A stretch of DNA of 64,000 bases, taken from assembly GCA_910586565.1 (NCBI GenBank), contig CAJUIT010000003.1, positions 1 through 64,000 of the forward strand. Direction: 5' to 3'. Position 1 is the first letter of the stretch. Each line of letters opens with the position of its first letter. The position numbers were made by a program, and so were the translations under genes. This DNA is from an uncultured Muribaculaceae bacterium. GTDB taxonomy: Bacteria > Bacteroidota > Bacteroidia > Bacteroidales > Muribaculaceae. Below, piece by piece: positions 25,304 through 34,622 of this stretch. Below the pieces are notes generated by a model, which had not been told where the DNA came from, did no database searches, and worked only from the letters and a program-made list of their open reading frames with translations.

Positions 25304-26470
25304 ATGCAGACAACAGGCTTTTGGACAGTTGTAAAACGCGAGGTAAAGCGCCTCACTTCCCGACCAATCTACCTTGTGGGGATGATTGTCGTGCCTGTGG
25401 TCATGTCGTTTTTCTTCGTGTCGCTGCTTGGCGAGGGGCTCCCTGAAAAGGTGCCTGCGGCCATTGTCGACCTTGACCATTCGCAAACCTCGCGTCAGCT
25501 CGTGCGCTCGCTCAACGCAATGGAGCTGATTGATATAACGCAATCGGAGAATTCCTACAACGATGCCATCAAGGCCGTTCAGCGCGGTGAGGTGTTCGGA
25601 TTCTTCGTGATTCCCGAAAATTTTGAACGTGATGCGGTTGGTGGCCGCGGCCCCACGCTCACGTTTTATTCCAACCTAACGTTCTACGTGCCCGGCACTC
25701 TGGTGTTCAAGGGGTTCAAAACCCTTGCCGTGACCACCTCGGGGCGCATCGTGCAAACCGACCTCGTGTCGAAAGGCGCTCCGCAGCAGCTTGCCGAAAC
25801 GGTGTTGCAGCCAATGACGGTGCAGAATCACCCGCTGCATAATCCCTGGCTGAACTATTCCTACTATCTCACAACATCGTTTCTCCCCGGGTTGCTCGAG
25901 CTCATGATTTTCCTCATGACGGTCTACGCCGTGACCCACGAGCTGAAAACACGCAGTTCGATTGAGTGGCTCAGAGCCGGAGGTGGTGACATCTGGACGG
26001 CCATTCTTGGCAAACTTGCTCCGCAAACGCTGATTTTCACCGTTATCGGCTTCGGGATGAATGCGCTCATGTTTGGCTGGCATCATTTTCCGATGAACGG
26101 CAGTATGGGGTGGTTGCTTGCGGGGATGTTCCTGTTTGTAATCGCCTGCCAGAGCTTCGCGCTGTTTGTGTGTGAAATTCTGCCGAACATGCGTCTTGCG
26201 CTCTCCACATGTTCGCTCACAGGCATTCTGGCCTTCTCGATAGCCGCTTTCTCATTTCCGGTGCAGGCCATGTATGGGGGCATCGGCATCTTCTCCTACA
26301 TCTTGCCGGTGAGATGGTATTTCCTGATTTATATCGATCAGGCTCTCAATGGAATTCCGCTTTTCTACTCACGCTTCTACTATATAGCTCTGCTGGTGTT
26401 CCCCATCCTTGCGATGCTCGCGGCTCCGTTGCTGCGCCGTGCCGCCCGCAAACCGGTGTATGTGCCGTGA
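25304..26470 (+). CDS. ABC-2 type transporter permease (first of two)
   Basis: A 388-residue YhhJ/YbhS-like permease: an N-terminal helix (LVGMIVVPVVMSFFFVSLLG), a periplasmic domain of about 140 residues, then five further membrane helices (LLELMIFLMTVYAVTHELK segment onward). The TolC and HlyD neighbours point to drug, lipid or peptide export. No ATP-binding subunit is encoded in the operon, so it must be shared from elsewhere or the system works differently. A repeat cluster separates it from the second permease. Confidence 0.9.
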   Translation: MQTTGFWTVVKREVKRLTSRPIYLVGMIVVPVVMSFFFVSLLGEGLPEKVPAAIVDLDHSQTSRQLVRSLNAMELIDITQSENSYNDAIKAVQRGEVFGFFVIPENFERDAVGGRGPTLTFYSNLTFYVPGTLVFKGFKTLAVTTSGRIVQTDLVSKGAPQQLAETVLQPMTVQNHPLHNPWLNYSYYLTTSFLPGLLELMIFLMTVYAVTHELKTRSSIEWLRAGGGDIWTAILGKLAPQTLIFTVIGFGMNALMFGWHHFPMNGSMGWLLAGMFLFVIACQSFALFVCEILPNMRLALSTCSLTGILAFSIAAFSFPVQAMYGGIGIFSYILPVRWYFLIYIDQALNGIPLFYSRFYYIALLVFPILAMLAAPLLRRAARKPVYVP

Positions 26471-26654
26471 GAGAAGGCAGAAATCAGAAGAGAGAAGTCA
26501 GAAGTCAGAAGTCAGAAGTCAGAGGGTCTTTAAGGACCCTAAAGACCTTAAAGACTTTAAAGTCCCGTTTCTCTCAAGCCGCCATATATGGCGGCTCTAC
26601 GCGCGGCTTCGCCGACCGGCATCTAAAAACTAAAAACTACAAAACTGAAAACGC
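26471..26654. repeat. Composite repeat cluster inside the export operon
   Basis: The 184 bases between the two permease genes contain GAAGTCAGAA-type repeats (26486-26523), TTTAAGGACC / CTTAAAGACT-type repeats (26524-26566) and a REP-like palindrome (26577-26596) with CTACGCGCGGC beyond it. The same three ingredients occur together at 14342-14626. Confidence 0.75.
26575..26602 (-). repeat. REP-like palindrome, copy 3
   Basis: AGCCGCCATATATGGCGGCT at 26577-26596 followed by CTACGC, a perfect 20-base palindrome with the GTAG head on the minus strand. Confidence 0.8.
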
Positions 26655-27836
26655 ATGAAAGGTGCATGGAGCGACATAAAGGAATGGATTCACGAAACAG
26701 CGCTGGTGTTTCGCAGGGAATTCTCGCTGATTTTTCATGACCCGGGGGTGATGTTGTTTTTCTTCGCTCTCCCGTTGGTCTATCCCATTGTTTATGCAGC
26801 GATTTATAATCCTGAAGTGACCCGCGACATGCCTGTTGCCGTGGTCGACAACAGCCGCACCGCCGAAAGCCGCGAGTTTATCCGCCATGCCGATGCAACC
26901 TCGGCAATGAAGATATGCGGTTATGCCTCCGACCTCAAGGAGGCTCAACGCTGGTGGGAGGAGAAAAAGTGCTATGCCGTTATCGAAATCCCCGCCGATT
27001 ATGCACGCCAGCTTGGCCGTGGCGAGCAGGGTGTGGTGCAGTTCTACAGCGATGTGAGCCTTCTGCTGCGTTACCGCACGTTCCTCGAATCGCTCACTGA
27101 GTTGCAGATGGCAACCGACACGCAGCTGCGCGAGAAGGCTATGAACACCCTTGGGGTGACATCTATGGGCTCCGGTTCATCGGTGCAGACCGAGGCGTTT
27201 TTCCTCGGCGACCCGCAACAGGGTTTTGCATCGTTCATTCTCCCCGGCATTGTGGTGTTAATTCTGCAGCAGAGTATGCTGTTGGGTATCACGATGCTGT
27301 GTGGCACATCGGCTGAGCGCCGGCGCCGCAACGGCGGGGTGGATCCTCTCGAAATCGCAGCTTCCCCATCGGCTGCGGTGATTGGGCGCACGCTGTGCTA
27401 CGTTGCAATCTACATGCCCCTCACCATCTACATTCTTCACTACATCCCCTATTGGTTCTCGTTCCCGCACATCGGCAATATTTTAGATTATTTCCTGTTT
27501 ATGCTGCCATTGCTCATAGCTTCGGCATTGCTGGGGCAGACGCTGCGATTCATGGTGTCGGAGCGCGAAAGCGCCTTCATTGTGGTGGTGTTCACCTCGG
27601 TGGCGTTTCTGTTCCTGTCGGGGCTCACATGGCCCCGCTACGCCATGCAGCCATTCTGGCAGTGGCTGGGTGATATCGTGCCGGCCACGTGGGGCATCGA
27701 AGGTTTTATCCGAATCAACAACAATGGTGCGCCGCTGGCACTCGAAGCGCGTCCCTATCATTGGCTGTGGGGTCTTAGCGTGGCCTATCTCGTTACAGCC
27801 TATCTGGTGACCCGCTATAAAACGCGGCGCGGATGA
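26655..27836 (+). CDS. ABC-2 type transporter permease (second)
   Basis: A 393-residue paralogue of the preceding permease with the same plan: a membrane helix after about 35 residues (VMLFFFALPLVYPIVYAAIY), a large periplasmic loop and five C-terminal helices, with FLSGLTWPRYAMQPFWQWLG near the end, a typical ABC-2 feature. Together the two would form a heterodimeric membrane domain. The operon ends before a hairpin at 27928-27972. Confidence 0.9.
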   Translation: MKGAWSDIKEWIHETALVFRREFSLIFHDPGVMLFFFALPLVYPIVYAAIYNPEVTRDMPVAVVDNSRTAESREFIRHADATSAMKICGYASDLKEAQRWWEEKKCYAVIEIPADYARQLGRGEQGVVQFYSDVSLLLRYRTFLESLTELQMATDTQLREKAMNTLGVTSMGSGSSVQTEAFFLGDPQQGFASFILPGIVVLILQQSMLLGITMLCGTSAERRRRNGGVDPLEIAASPSAAVIGRTLCYVAIYMPLTIYILHYIPYWFSFPHIGNILDYFLFMLPLLIASALLGQTLRFMVSERESAFIVVVFTSVAFLFLSGLTWPRYAMQPFWQWLGDIVPATWGIEGFIRINNNGAPLALEARPYHWLWGLSVAYLVTAYLVTRYKTRRG

Positions 27837-28239
27837 GACGGACGATGCAAATATGCATGTTTTGGCCGCGATTTATGCAGATTTGAGTGCATAAATAACG
27901 CAAATGCCACATATTCAGAATTATAAAAACAGCGCGAAGTGTTGACATAATGTCGTCGCTTCGCGTTGTTTCTATGGCAAAATGTTAAATCGCGTTAATG
28001 GTGCAAAGATTTTTGCTCAAAAATTATGCTGTAAAACATACAATGCATACCTTTGCATCAGTTTTTCATGGTATTAGATTTAAGGTAAGAAGATTATTCG
28101 TCGTGACGACGAGTAATTTTTTTTTGTACCAACCGTAGCCTATCTAAGTGCTTGAACGACTAATTGAACCGATTGCAAAATACAACCGTGTAATTTTATT
28201 CCTCCGAAACCGTTCTCACAATAACACGCTTATTTGAAA
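27837..28239. other. AT-rich intergenic region
   Basis: About 400 bases with no gene. It holds a terminator hairpin (27928-27972), a repeated ATGCA/TGCAT motif near 27845-27890, and a possible -7 box TACCTTTG at 28048-28055 upstream of the acyltransferase gene with a poor -33 region. Confidence 0.6.
27928..27972 (+). terminator. Hairpin terminator after the export operon
   Basis: AACAGCGCGAAG pairs with CTTCGCGTTGTT (one G-U pair), 12-bp stem, with a smaller GACATAATGTC palindrome in the loop, followed by TTTCT. Confidence 0.65.
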
Positions 28240-29406
28240 ATGATGTTTTCTCCAACCATCGACACAGCGCAATCGTTGTCAGCCGCAAATCAGGTTAGAC
28301 AACCGGGCTCAAAGCGGCCCAGACAATCAAATTTTGAATTGCTGCGTATTGTCATAACCTTGCTGGTATTGATGGCGCATGCCGATTTCTATGCTGTGGG
28401 CATCCCCTCGGTGAACGAGGTTACCGGTGCCCCGGTTTCGGCGTGGTCGCGCTATGTAGTTGAGTCACTCGGGCTGGTGGTGAATGTTTATATTATCATA
28501 TCGGGCTATTTCGGGATTAAAACGCGCCTGCAGAGTGTGGTAAACTTCCTGTTTAAGGTGATGTTTTGGCGCATAGGAATTTTGGCCGGTTTTGTTGTTG
28601 CAAAACTTTGGTGCGGTTATGTTATTCCAGCTTCATCTGCCGATATGTTGCGCATGCTTATTCCCGGGCAGGGAGATTGGTTTGTCGCATCCTACATTAT
28701 TTTGATGATGTTAGCTCCGATTTTGAACAATTATATTGAGAAATCATCAACGGGTAGTTTGTGGAAGTTTGTTGCCGGTTTCTGCGGTTTCCAGTTTCTA
28801 TTGCCCTGGCTTGTGGGCAATGTTTTCCAAGAGTTTAACGGAGGTTATTCGGTGCTGTCATTTATCGGATTATATTTTCTCGGAGCTGCCGTGCGCCGCA
28901 GCTTGCCGCAGTTGAAGGCTTCGGCTTCACAATGGATTGGAGGATATGTATTTGTTTCAGTCGTGGCAGGCACTGTGATGTTTTTGGCCGTTTGGCTTAC
29001 TGTTTCTCCGTGTGATAATCTGATGAGAATGTTTCTTGAACATAATGGCCCGGTGGTGATGGGTGCGAATCTGATGTTGTTTCTTGCTTTTGCAAAAATG
29101 AAATTTCAAAGCAAAACGGTCAACAGCATTGCGGCCTCGGCGTTCGCGGTTTATCTTTTCCACATGCATCCGCTTGTAAAAACGCTGTATGTAGAAATTT
29201 GCAACTATCTTTTCGTGAATTTCAACACTGCGACCTATCTGGTTCTCATATCGCTGTTTATTGCCGGAATGTTTGTTGGTGTGGTTGCCGTTGATTTTAT
29301 CCGGCGCTATCTTTGGAGCCGTTTTTCGCAACTAATGTTCGGTGATTCCGACGCAGGTTCTATGGCACGCCTGCGGATTAGAATTCAGAGAAGAGGGTGG
29401 GCTTGA
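28240..29406 (+). CDS. Acyltransferase 3 family membrane protein
   Basis: A 388-residue polytopic membrane protein from the ATG at 28240 (a TTG two codons earlier is also in frame). After a polar N-terminus of about 35 residues, NFELLRIVITLLVLMAHADF carries the Arg...His arrangement typical of acyltransferase 3 O-acyltransferases, which usually acetylate surface polysaccharides. About ten helices follow. It is AT-rich compared with its neighbours (25 of 60 G+C in 28561-28620 versus 38 of 60 in 27601-27660), suggesting transfer. Its 3' end overlaps the convergent phospholipase gene by 29 bases. Confidence 0.87.
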   Translation: MMFSPTIDTAQSLSAANQVRQPGSKRPRQSNFELLRIVITLLVLMAHADFYAVGIPSVNEVTGAPVSAWSRYVVESLGLVVNVYIIISGYFGIKTRLQSVVNFLFKVMFWRIGILAGFVVAKLWCGYVIPASSADMLRMLIPGQGDWFVASYIILMMLAPILNNYIEKSSTGSLWKFVAGFCGFQFLLPWLVGNVFQEFNGGYSVLSFIGLYFLGAAVRRSLPQLKASASQWIGGYVFVSVVAGTVMFLAVWLTVSPCDNLMRMFLEHNGPVVMGANLMLFLAFAKMKFQSKTVNSIAASAFAVYLFHMHPLVKTLYVEICNYLFVNFNTATYLVLISLFIAGMFVGVVAVDFIRRYLWSRFSQLMFGDSDAGSMARLRIRIQRRGWA

Positions 29407-30226
29407 TGACGATGCCCACGCGGAATTGCTGGTGGTATTCTTTGTAGGCGAGCAGTCCTTCGCCGTAGCCGCTGTAGAATTGGGCGAAAAGATATTGGTT
29501 GTCTTTGGTGGAGAAGCGGTAGGCGGCCTCGAGAATCACGTTGTAGTTGAAGTTGAAGCCGCTTCGTTTCACTAAGGTTACAGAAGTTGCCAATTTGCGG
29601 TTGGGCGATTGCACGCTCCATCCCACCTGGTAGATGCCGCAGTATTTGAGTATGTCGCGGTTATTCTCGCCGTCGACGATAGGCACCCAGAATTTGCCGT
29701 AGACAATGAAATTGGGGTCGACCATCACACTGCCCCCTAAAGTCACTTTGTTCCACGACCGTGATTCCAGCCCGTCGCGCCCGTTGCTCTCATGCTCGAG
29801 CTGCAGGGTGAGTTTCCCCACAAAACGGTTCTTGATAAACACGGGTTTGGCCAATCCGATGCCGGGGTTGAAATTGAGGTCGGTCATGGGCATGGAGTTC
29901 TCAAGCACGTTCCAGAACACTTTCTGAGTGTAGTAGAGATAAAGATAAGTGCCCCAGGGGAGTGTGTTTTTTGTAAGTTTCTGAGCAATGGAAATCTGAA
30001 ACTTGATGTTGGTGTTGTGTTTGTTAGGTTTCTGACCGATTGGCGGACCGAAAATGAAATAGTTATCCTTGTAGAGGCCGAAATAGTAGTGGGTATCGGC
30101 AAAGGCGCGTTTCAGTGAGTCGACATCCACGCTCTCGTCGGGGAGCGCGACAATCTGCCCTCTGCTTTCAAATGAAATGCAAAGAGCGCATAATGCAACT
30201 AAAATTCCGGTGAGCCAATGTTTCAT
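29378..30226 (-). CDS. Outer-membrane phospholipase A (PldA/OMPLA family)
   Basis: Starting from the ATG at 30226 (MKHWLTGILVALCALCISFE, a signal peptide) this is a 282-residue outer-membrane beta-barrel. The catalytic motif reads LEHESNGRDGLESRSWNK with His145, Ser147 and Asn159, closely matching the His/Ser/Asn positions of the Escherichia coli enzyme (142, 144, 156). It hydrolyses phospholipid acyl chains in the outer leaflet. Alternating amphipathic strands run to a C-terminal aromatic Phe. The gene is convergent with the acyltransferase gene. Confidence 0.93.
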   Translation of the reverse strand: MKHWLTGILVALCALCISFESRGQIVALPDESVDVDSLKRAFADTHYYFGLYKDNYFIFGPPIGQKPNKHNTNIKFQISIAQKLTKNTLPWGTYLYLYYTQKVFWNVLENSMPMTDLNFNPGIGLAKPVFIKNRFVGKLTLQLEHESNGRDGLESRSWNKVTLGGSVMVDPNFIVYGKFWVPIVDGENNRDILKYCGIYQVGWSVQSPNRKLATSVTLVKRSGFNFNYNVILEAAYRFSTKDNQYLFAQFYSGYGEGLLAYKEYHQQFRVGIVIKPTLFSEF

Positions 30227-30364
30227 CAATATGGAGTTTTGTTTGCGGTTGCGCCGCAGCCCGTGTGGCGCGGTCGGGGGGATGATGCGGTGTGCAAAGT
30301 TAGGGAATATCTTCAATTTCCGCAGGATTCAAGCCTATGATTTAGCGCATGTTTGGAGCGAATG

Positions 30365-30397
30365 TTGGTGTAAAGTTCTCTAAAAAACGTAACTTTG
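30365..30397 (+). promoter_or_regulatory. Promoter for the DUF4369-like lipoprotein gene
   Basis: TTGG at 30365-30368, a 21-base spacer and TAACTTTG at 30390-30397. The leader would be about 40 bases. Confidence 0.65.
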
Positions 30398-30441
30398 CAT
30401 ACTTATTACCATTCACACCTCACTCCACATCAAGCTTTTCC

Positions 30442-31548
30442 ATGACAAATCAGCTATCACGTCGCATAAATGCTTTTTATCGTCACGTAGTGCCGCAGCG
30501 GTGCCTCGGCGCTCTGTGGGGGACCATGCTTCCGCTCATGTTGCTGTTGCTGACGGCATGCGGCAACGACGGTACCTTCCGCATCAACGGACAGATTGAG
30601 AATTTCGGCACGGGCAACCTGCGCGTGGTCTATTATGCCGACGGTGCTGTGCAGTCGGTCAACGCGCCGGCGGTCGACGGAAAATTTGCCATGACCGGCC
30701 GCATCGACAAGCCCGTGCTGGCTCGCATTTACACCGGTAATGGGGTGATTGCTGGGCGGCTGATAGCGCGCCCCGGCGAAACCATCGAGGCCACTTTCAA
30801 CATCACCGACCCGTCGGCAATGTCGGTGAGCGGGGATGACGATTCGGAACGTCTCGCCAAATTTCTAAAGGAGAATTCAGAATCTTTTAAAAGCAACGAT
30901 GCCGCTGCAATAAACAGTGCCATCGACAAATATGTGCGCGACAACAGGTCGCGTTTGGCATCCGGTGTGCTAATGGCCGATTTCTACCGTTTCAACGGCT
31001 ATGAGAGGCAAGCCAACGAACTTATCGGCCTGCTCGACGACAAAGTGACGGCAGTGGCGACGCTTAACGGAACGGTGCAGATGTTGCAGCCGCTAATAGT
31101 TCCTGCCGATTCCCTGAGGCTCGAATCAATGCGGCTCTACTGCCGTGGCGACTCGTTGCAGCTTATCGATCCGCGCAAGTCGGCGAGAACATTGGTGATG
31201 ATCACCGATGCATCCTCGCGCTGCTCCGATTCGGTTAAAGCCGCCCTATCGGTGTTGGCCCGCGATGCACGGAGTGGCCGCCTGCTTATTGCCGACATTT
31301 CGTGCGACCCCGACACCGCCTCGTGGCTTGCGTCGCTGAAGTCGGCCTCAGCGTCGGCAAAAGACTCCACGGCTCTCAACCACCGGCAGTTTCCACGACT
31401 GTGGAGCCCTGCGCCTTTCAACATCCTGTCGGGCGAAGCCATCCCCGCCGGTCGTCAGCCGTGGTTTGTTGTGGCCGATTCAACGGGCACGGTGCATTAT
31501 TGCGGGCCGTCGGTAAGCGCCGCCCGCGATGCCGCCACCACCCGATAA
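30442..31548 (+). CDS. DUF4369-like lipoprotein with degenerate thioredoxin-like C-terminus
   Basis: From the ATG at 30442 the protein has 368 residues with a lipobox (LLLLTAC, Cys40), although the N-region is long and an internal ATG (Met29 or Met33) is possible. Residues about 45-150 (FRINGQIENFGTGNLRVVYY) look like the DUF4369 domain that precedes thioredoxin-like domains in Bacteroidetes. The C-terminal half resembles a thioredoxin fold without a CXXC pair (ITDASSRCSDS is in the expected place), so disulfide exchange is doubtful. Exported lipoprotein of unknown function; yifB follows 32 bases later. Confidence 0.7.
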   Translation: MTNQLSRRINAFYRHVVPQRCLGALWGTMLPLMLLLLTACGNDGTFRINGQIENFGTGNLRVVYYADGAVQSVNAPAVDGKFAMTGRIDKPVLARIYTGNGVIAGRLIARPGETIEATFNITDPSAMSVSGDDDSERLAKFLKENSESFKSNDAAAINSAIDKYVRDNRSRLASGVLMADFYRFNGYERQANELIGLLDDKVTAVATLNGTVQMLQPLIVPADSLRLESMRLYCRGDSLQLIDPRKSARTLVMITDASSRCSDSVKAALSVLARDARSGRLLIADISCDPDTASWLASLKSASASAKDSTALNHRQFPRLWSPAPFNILSGEAIPAGRQPWFVVADSTGTVHYCGPSVSAARDAATTR

Positions 31549-31580
31549 CATCTTCTCCAATCCATTCACCTCATCAGTTC

Positions 31581-33122
31581 ATGCTTGTAAAAATCTTAGG
31601 GGCCGCGCTGCAGGGTATCGACGCTATCCCAATCACTGTTGAAGTGCTCGCCGATGCGGGCTTTCAGTTCGTTATGGTCGGACTCCCCGACACGGCTGTG
31701 AAGGAGAGCGCCGAGCGCGTCACCTCGGCGATAGGGCAGAGCGGTTTCGATTTTCCCCGCAAAAAGGTGGTGGTGAACATGGCTCCTGCCGATGTTAGGA
31801 AAGAAGGGTCGGCCTACGACCTCCCCATCGCTCTCGGGGTGCTTGCCGCCGATGGGCAGATTTCACCCCGTCATTTCGGCGAGTTCCTGATAATGGGTGA
31901 GCTGTCGCTCGACGGCACGCTGCTCCCGGTGAAAGGGATTCTCCCGATGTCGATTATGGCGCGCGCCATGAAATTGCGCGGCATCATTGTGCCGGCCGCC
32001 AATGCCACCGAGGCAGCCGTTGTCAACAATCTTGAGGTTTACGGCATGAACAACCTGCGCGAGGTTATTGATTTCCTGCAGGATGTGTCGGCTCCTCAGC
32101 CAACGGTAGTGAACACCCGCGAGGAGTTCGGGCGCGCCTACGAATCGTTTGATTTCGATTTTGTCGACGTGAAGGGGCAAGAAAGCGTGAAGCGTGCTTT
32201 TGAAGTTGCTTGCGCCGGAGGGCACAACATTCTGCTTGTGGGGCCTCCCGGGTCGGGCAAATCAATGATGGCGAAACGGTTGCCCTCCATCCTGCCGCCG
32301 CTAACGCTTCCCGAGGCTTTGGAAACCACTAAAATCCACTCTGTGGCCGGACGGCTGAAAGGTGGATCTACTCTGATGACAACGCGCCCGTTCCGTGCCC
32401 CTCACCACACCATCTCCCCCGTGGCACTTGTGGGGGGAGGGAGCAATCCGATGCCGGGGGAGATTTCGCTGGCGCATAACGGGGTGCTCTTCCTTGATGA
32501 GTTTCCCGAATTCTCGCGTTCGGTTCTCGAGGTGATGAGGCAACCTCTCGAGGACCGCCATATCAACATTTCGCGTGCAAAATATTCAATCGACTACCCC
32601 GCCGGCTTCATGCTTGTGGCGTCGATGAACCCATGTCCGTGTGGCTACTATAATCACCCCACAAAGGAATGCACATGCACACAAATGCAGGTGCAGCGCT
32701 ATCTCAGCCGCATTTCGGGGCCTCTGCTCGACCGTATCGACCTCCAGGTTGAAATCATGCCTGTGCCTTTCAAGGAGCTGCAGGAGCTGCACACCGGGGA
32801 GTCGTCGGCCTCCATCAGAGAGAGGGTTATAAAGGCGAGGAAAATTCAGGCCGAGCGTTATGCCGGTGAAAACAACATCCATTGCAACGCGCAGATGACT
32901 CCACGGCTCATTGCTCGCTGGGCACGTCCCGAGCCGGAGGCTATGGCCATTCTCGAGCAGGCAATGACTCGCTTCGACATGAGCGCCCGCGCCTACGACC
33001 GCATCTTGAAGGTTGCCCGCACCATCGCCGACCTCGATGCCTCTCCCACGATAAAGCCGCTCCACATGCACGAGGCGGTTTCCTACCGCAATCTCGACCG
33101 CTCCACCTGGGGCCTGAAATAA
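31581..33122 (+). CDS. YifB/ComM family magnesium-chelatase-like AAA ATPase
   Basis: The 513-residue protein starts MLVKILGAALQGIDAIPITV at 31581. The order is an N-terminal ChlI/Lon-protease-like domain (about 1-170), Walker A GPPGSGKS near 220, Walker B VLFLDEFPEFSR, then the four-Cys NPCPCGYYNHPTKECTC segment and the C-terminal Mg-chelatase domain with SGPLLDRIDLQVE. ComM is a helicase that aids branch migration during natural transformation; in non-competent bacteria the role is unclear. The longer frame upstream belongs to the previous gene region and is not used. Confidence 0.95.
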   Translation: MLVKILGAALQGIDAIPITVEVLADAGFQFVMVGLPDTAVKESAERVTSAIGQSGFDFPRKKVVVNMAPADVRKEGSAYDLPIALGVLAADGQISPRHFGEFLIMGELSLDGTLLPVKGILPMSIMARAMKLRGIIVPAANATEAAVVNNLEVYGMNNLREVIDFLQDVSAPQPTVVNTREEFGRAYESFDFDFVDVKGQESVKRAFEVACAGGHNILLVGPPGSGKSMMAKRLPSILPPLTLPEALETTKIHSVAGRLKGGSTLMTTRPFRAPHHTISPVALVGGGSNPMPGEISLAHNGVLFLDEFPEFSRSVLEVMRQPLEDRHINISRAKYSIDYPAGFMLVASMNPCPCGYYNHPTKECTCTQMQVQRYLSRISGPLLDRIDLQVEIMPVPFKELQELHTGESSASIRERVIKARKIQAERYAGENNIHCNAQMTPRLIARWARPEPEAMAILEQAMTRFDMSARAYDRILKVARTIADLDASPTIKPLHMHEAVSYRNLDRSTWGLK

Positions 33123-33227
33123 TTAGAATAGGGCCTATGGCCTTTCATAACTCCAAAAACTTTTGATGCGGTGTGAGGCCGAAGACCAATCGCCTAAGCC
33201 TCTAACACTCCCCTTGTTATGGCAGAG

Positions 33228-33241
33228 GGATGCCTGGAGGC
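33228..33241. other. Small hairpin in the yifB-nhaC gap
   Basis: ATGCCTGGAGGCAT forms a 6-bp stem with a two-base loop in the otherwise featureless 150-base gap. It is too short to call a terminator. Confidence 0.3.
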
Positions 33242-33273
33242 ATAGACAACGCTTTGATTAAATTTTACCGACA

Positions 33274-34608
33274 ATGAATGAGAAAATTTGTGATGAGAGC
33301 GGGCGGATAAGCCCTTGCAGTGGGGCGCTGGCGCTGTCGCCGGTGGTGGTGTTTCTGGTGAGCTATGTGGCGGTGTCGCTGTTGCTGGGCGATTTCTACA
33401 AGATGCCGGTGTCGGTGGCGTTGCTGCTCGCTTCGGTGTGGGCTGTTGCCATTTTCAGGGGTAGAACGCTCACGGAGCGAATCGACACCTTCTCCCGCGC
33501 GGCCGGGCATGCCAACATTCTCTACATGATTTGGATTTTTGTGCTTGCCGGAGCGTTTGCCTCGCTTGCCAAGTCGATTGGGTCGGTTGAGGCTACGGTA
33601 AACCTTGCGCTTACGGTGTTTCCGGCCGGTTTTCTGCTTCCCACGTTGTTTTTCGCCGCATGCTTCATCTCGCTGTCAATCGGCACTTCGGTAGGCACTG
33701 TGGTGGCTCTCACCCCGCTTGCCGTGGAGTTCGGCGGTCTGGAGGGTGGGAATGTGGCATTCTGTGTGGCTGTGATTCTCGGGGGAGCTTTTTTCGGCGA
33801 TAATCTGTCGTTTATCTCCGACACAACCATTGCCGCCACCCGTTCGCAGGGATGCTCTATGGCCGATAAATTCAAGGCCAACGCTTGGATAGTAATTCCT
33901 GCGGCTGTAGTGACCCTCGCACTCTACACCCTCATAGGCATCAACACCCCCGATGTGACCGTTGCCGAAACGGCTAATCCGTGGTTGGTGCTCCCCTACG
34001 TGCTCGTAATCGTGCTTGCCGTTATCGGAATCAATGTTGCGCTTGTTCTCACGGCAGGGATTGCTTCGGCGCTTCTCCTGGGTGTTCTCACCGGACACAC
34101 GTTGATTGATATGGCGGGATTTGCCGGGAGCGGCATCGACTCGATGGGCGACCTCATAATAGTGACCCTTCTCGCCGCCGGCATGCTCGGTGTGATAAAG
34201 GCTGCGGGAGGGATTGACTACCTGCTGCAGGTGCTCACCTCGCGCGTGAGCGGCAGGCGTGGCGCGCAGGCTATCATCTCCGTCTTGGTTGGTGTGGTGA
34301 ATCTGTGTACCGCCAACAACACTGTGGCAATCATCACTGTGGGGAGCATATCGCGCTCCATAGCCACGAGGTTCGGCATTGACCCGCGCAAAAGCGCGTC
34401 GCTGCTCGACACGGCTTCGTGCATCGTGCAGGCGCTGATTCCCTACGGCGCGCAGACACTGCTGGCGACCTCGCTTGCATCGCTGTCGCCCGGTGCCATC
34501 TTCCCCTATCTCTATTATCCGTGGATTCTCACTCTGTCGCTGGTGCTGTCGATTGTTTTCCTATATCCTCGCCGACTCAATCGCAGGGATGCACGGCAAG
34601 GAGCCTGA
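33274..34608 (+). CDS. NhaC-family Na+/H+ antiporter
   Basis: A 444-residue inner-membrane antiporter with about eleven to twelve hydrophobic segments. The family pattern is visible in ISLSIGTSVGTVVALTPLAV (about 131-150), GGAFFGDNLSFISDTTIAAT (about 169-188) and NNTVAIITVGSISRSIA (near 349-365). It exchanges sodium, or in relatives malate/lactate, for protons. It ends 14 bases before convergent pdxB. Confidence 0.92.
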   Translation: MNEKICDESGRISPCSGALALSPVVVFLVSYVAVSLLLGDFYKMPVSVALLLASVWAVAIFRGRTLTERIDTFSRAAGHANILYMIWIFVLAGAFASLAKSIGSVEATVNLALTVFPAGFLLPTLFFAACFISLSIGTSVGTVVALTPLAVEFGGLEGGNVAFCVAVILGGAFFGDNLSFISDTTIAATRSQGCSMADKFKANAWIVIPAAVVTLALYTLIGINTPDVTVAETANPWLVLPYVLVIVLAVIGINVALVLTAGIASALLLGVLTGHTLIDMAGFAGSGIDSMGDLIIVTLLAAGMLGVIKAAGGIDYLLQVLTSRVSGRRGAQAIISVLVGVVNLCTANNTVAIITVGSISRSIATRFGIDPRKSASLLDTASCIVQALIPYGAQTLLATSLASLSPGAIFPYLYYPWILTLSLVLSIVFLYPRRLNRRDARQGA

Positions 34609-34622
34609 CAGCCCGCCTATGC

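Noticed and set aside
31302..33122. Longer frame of 606 codons for the YifB gene
   Set aside because: The first 93 codons overlap the preceding lipoprotein gene, and the YifB N-terminus MLVKILGAALQG starts at 31581.
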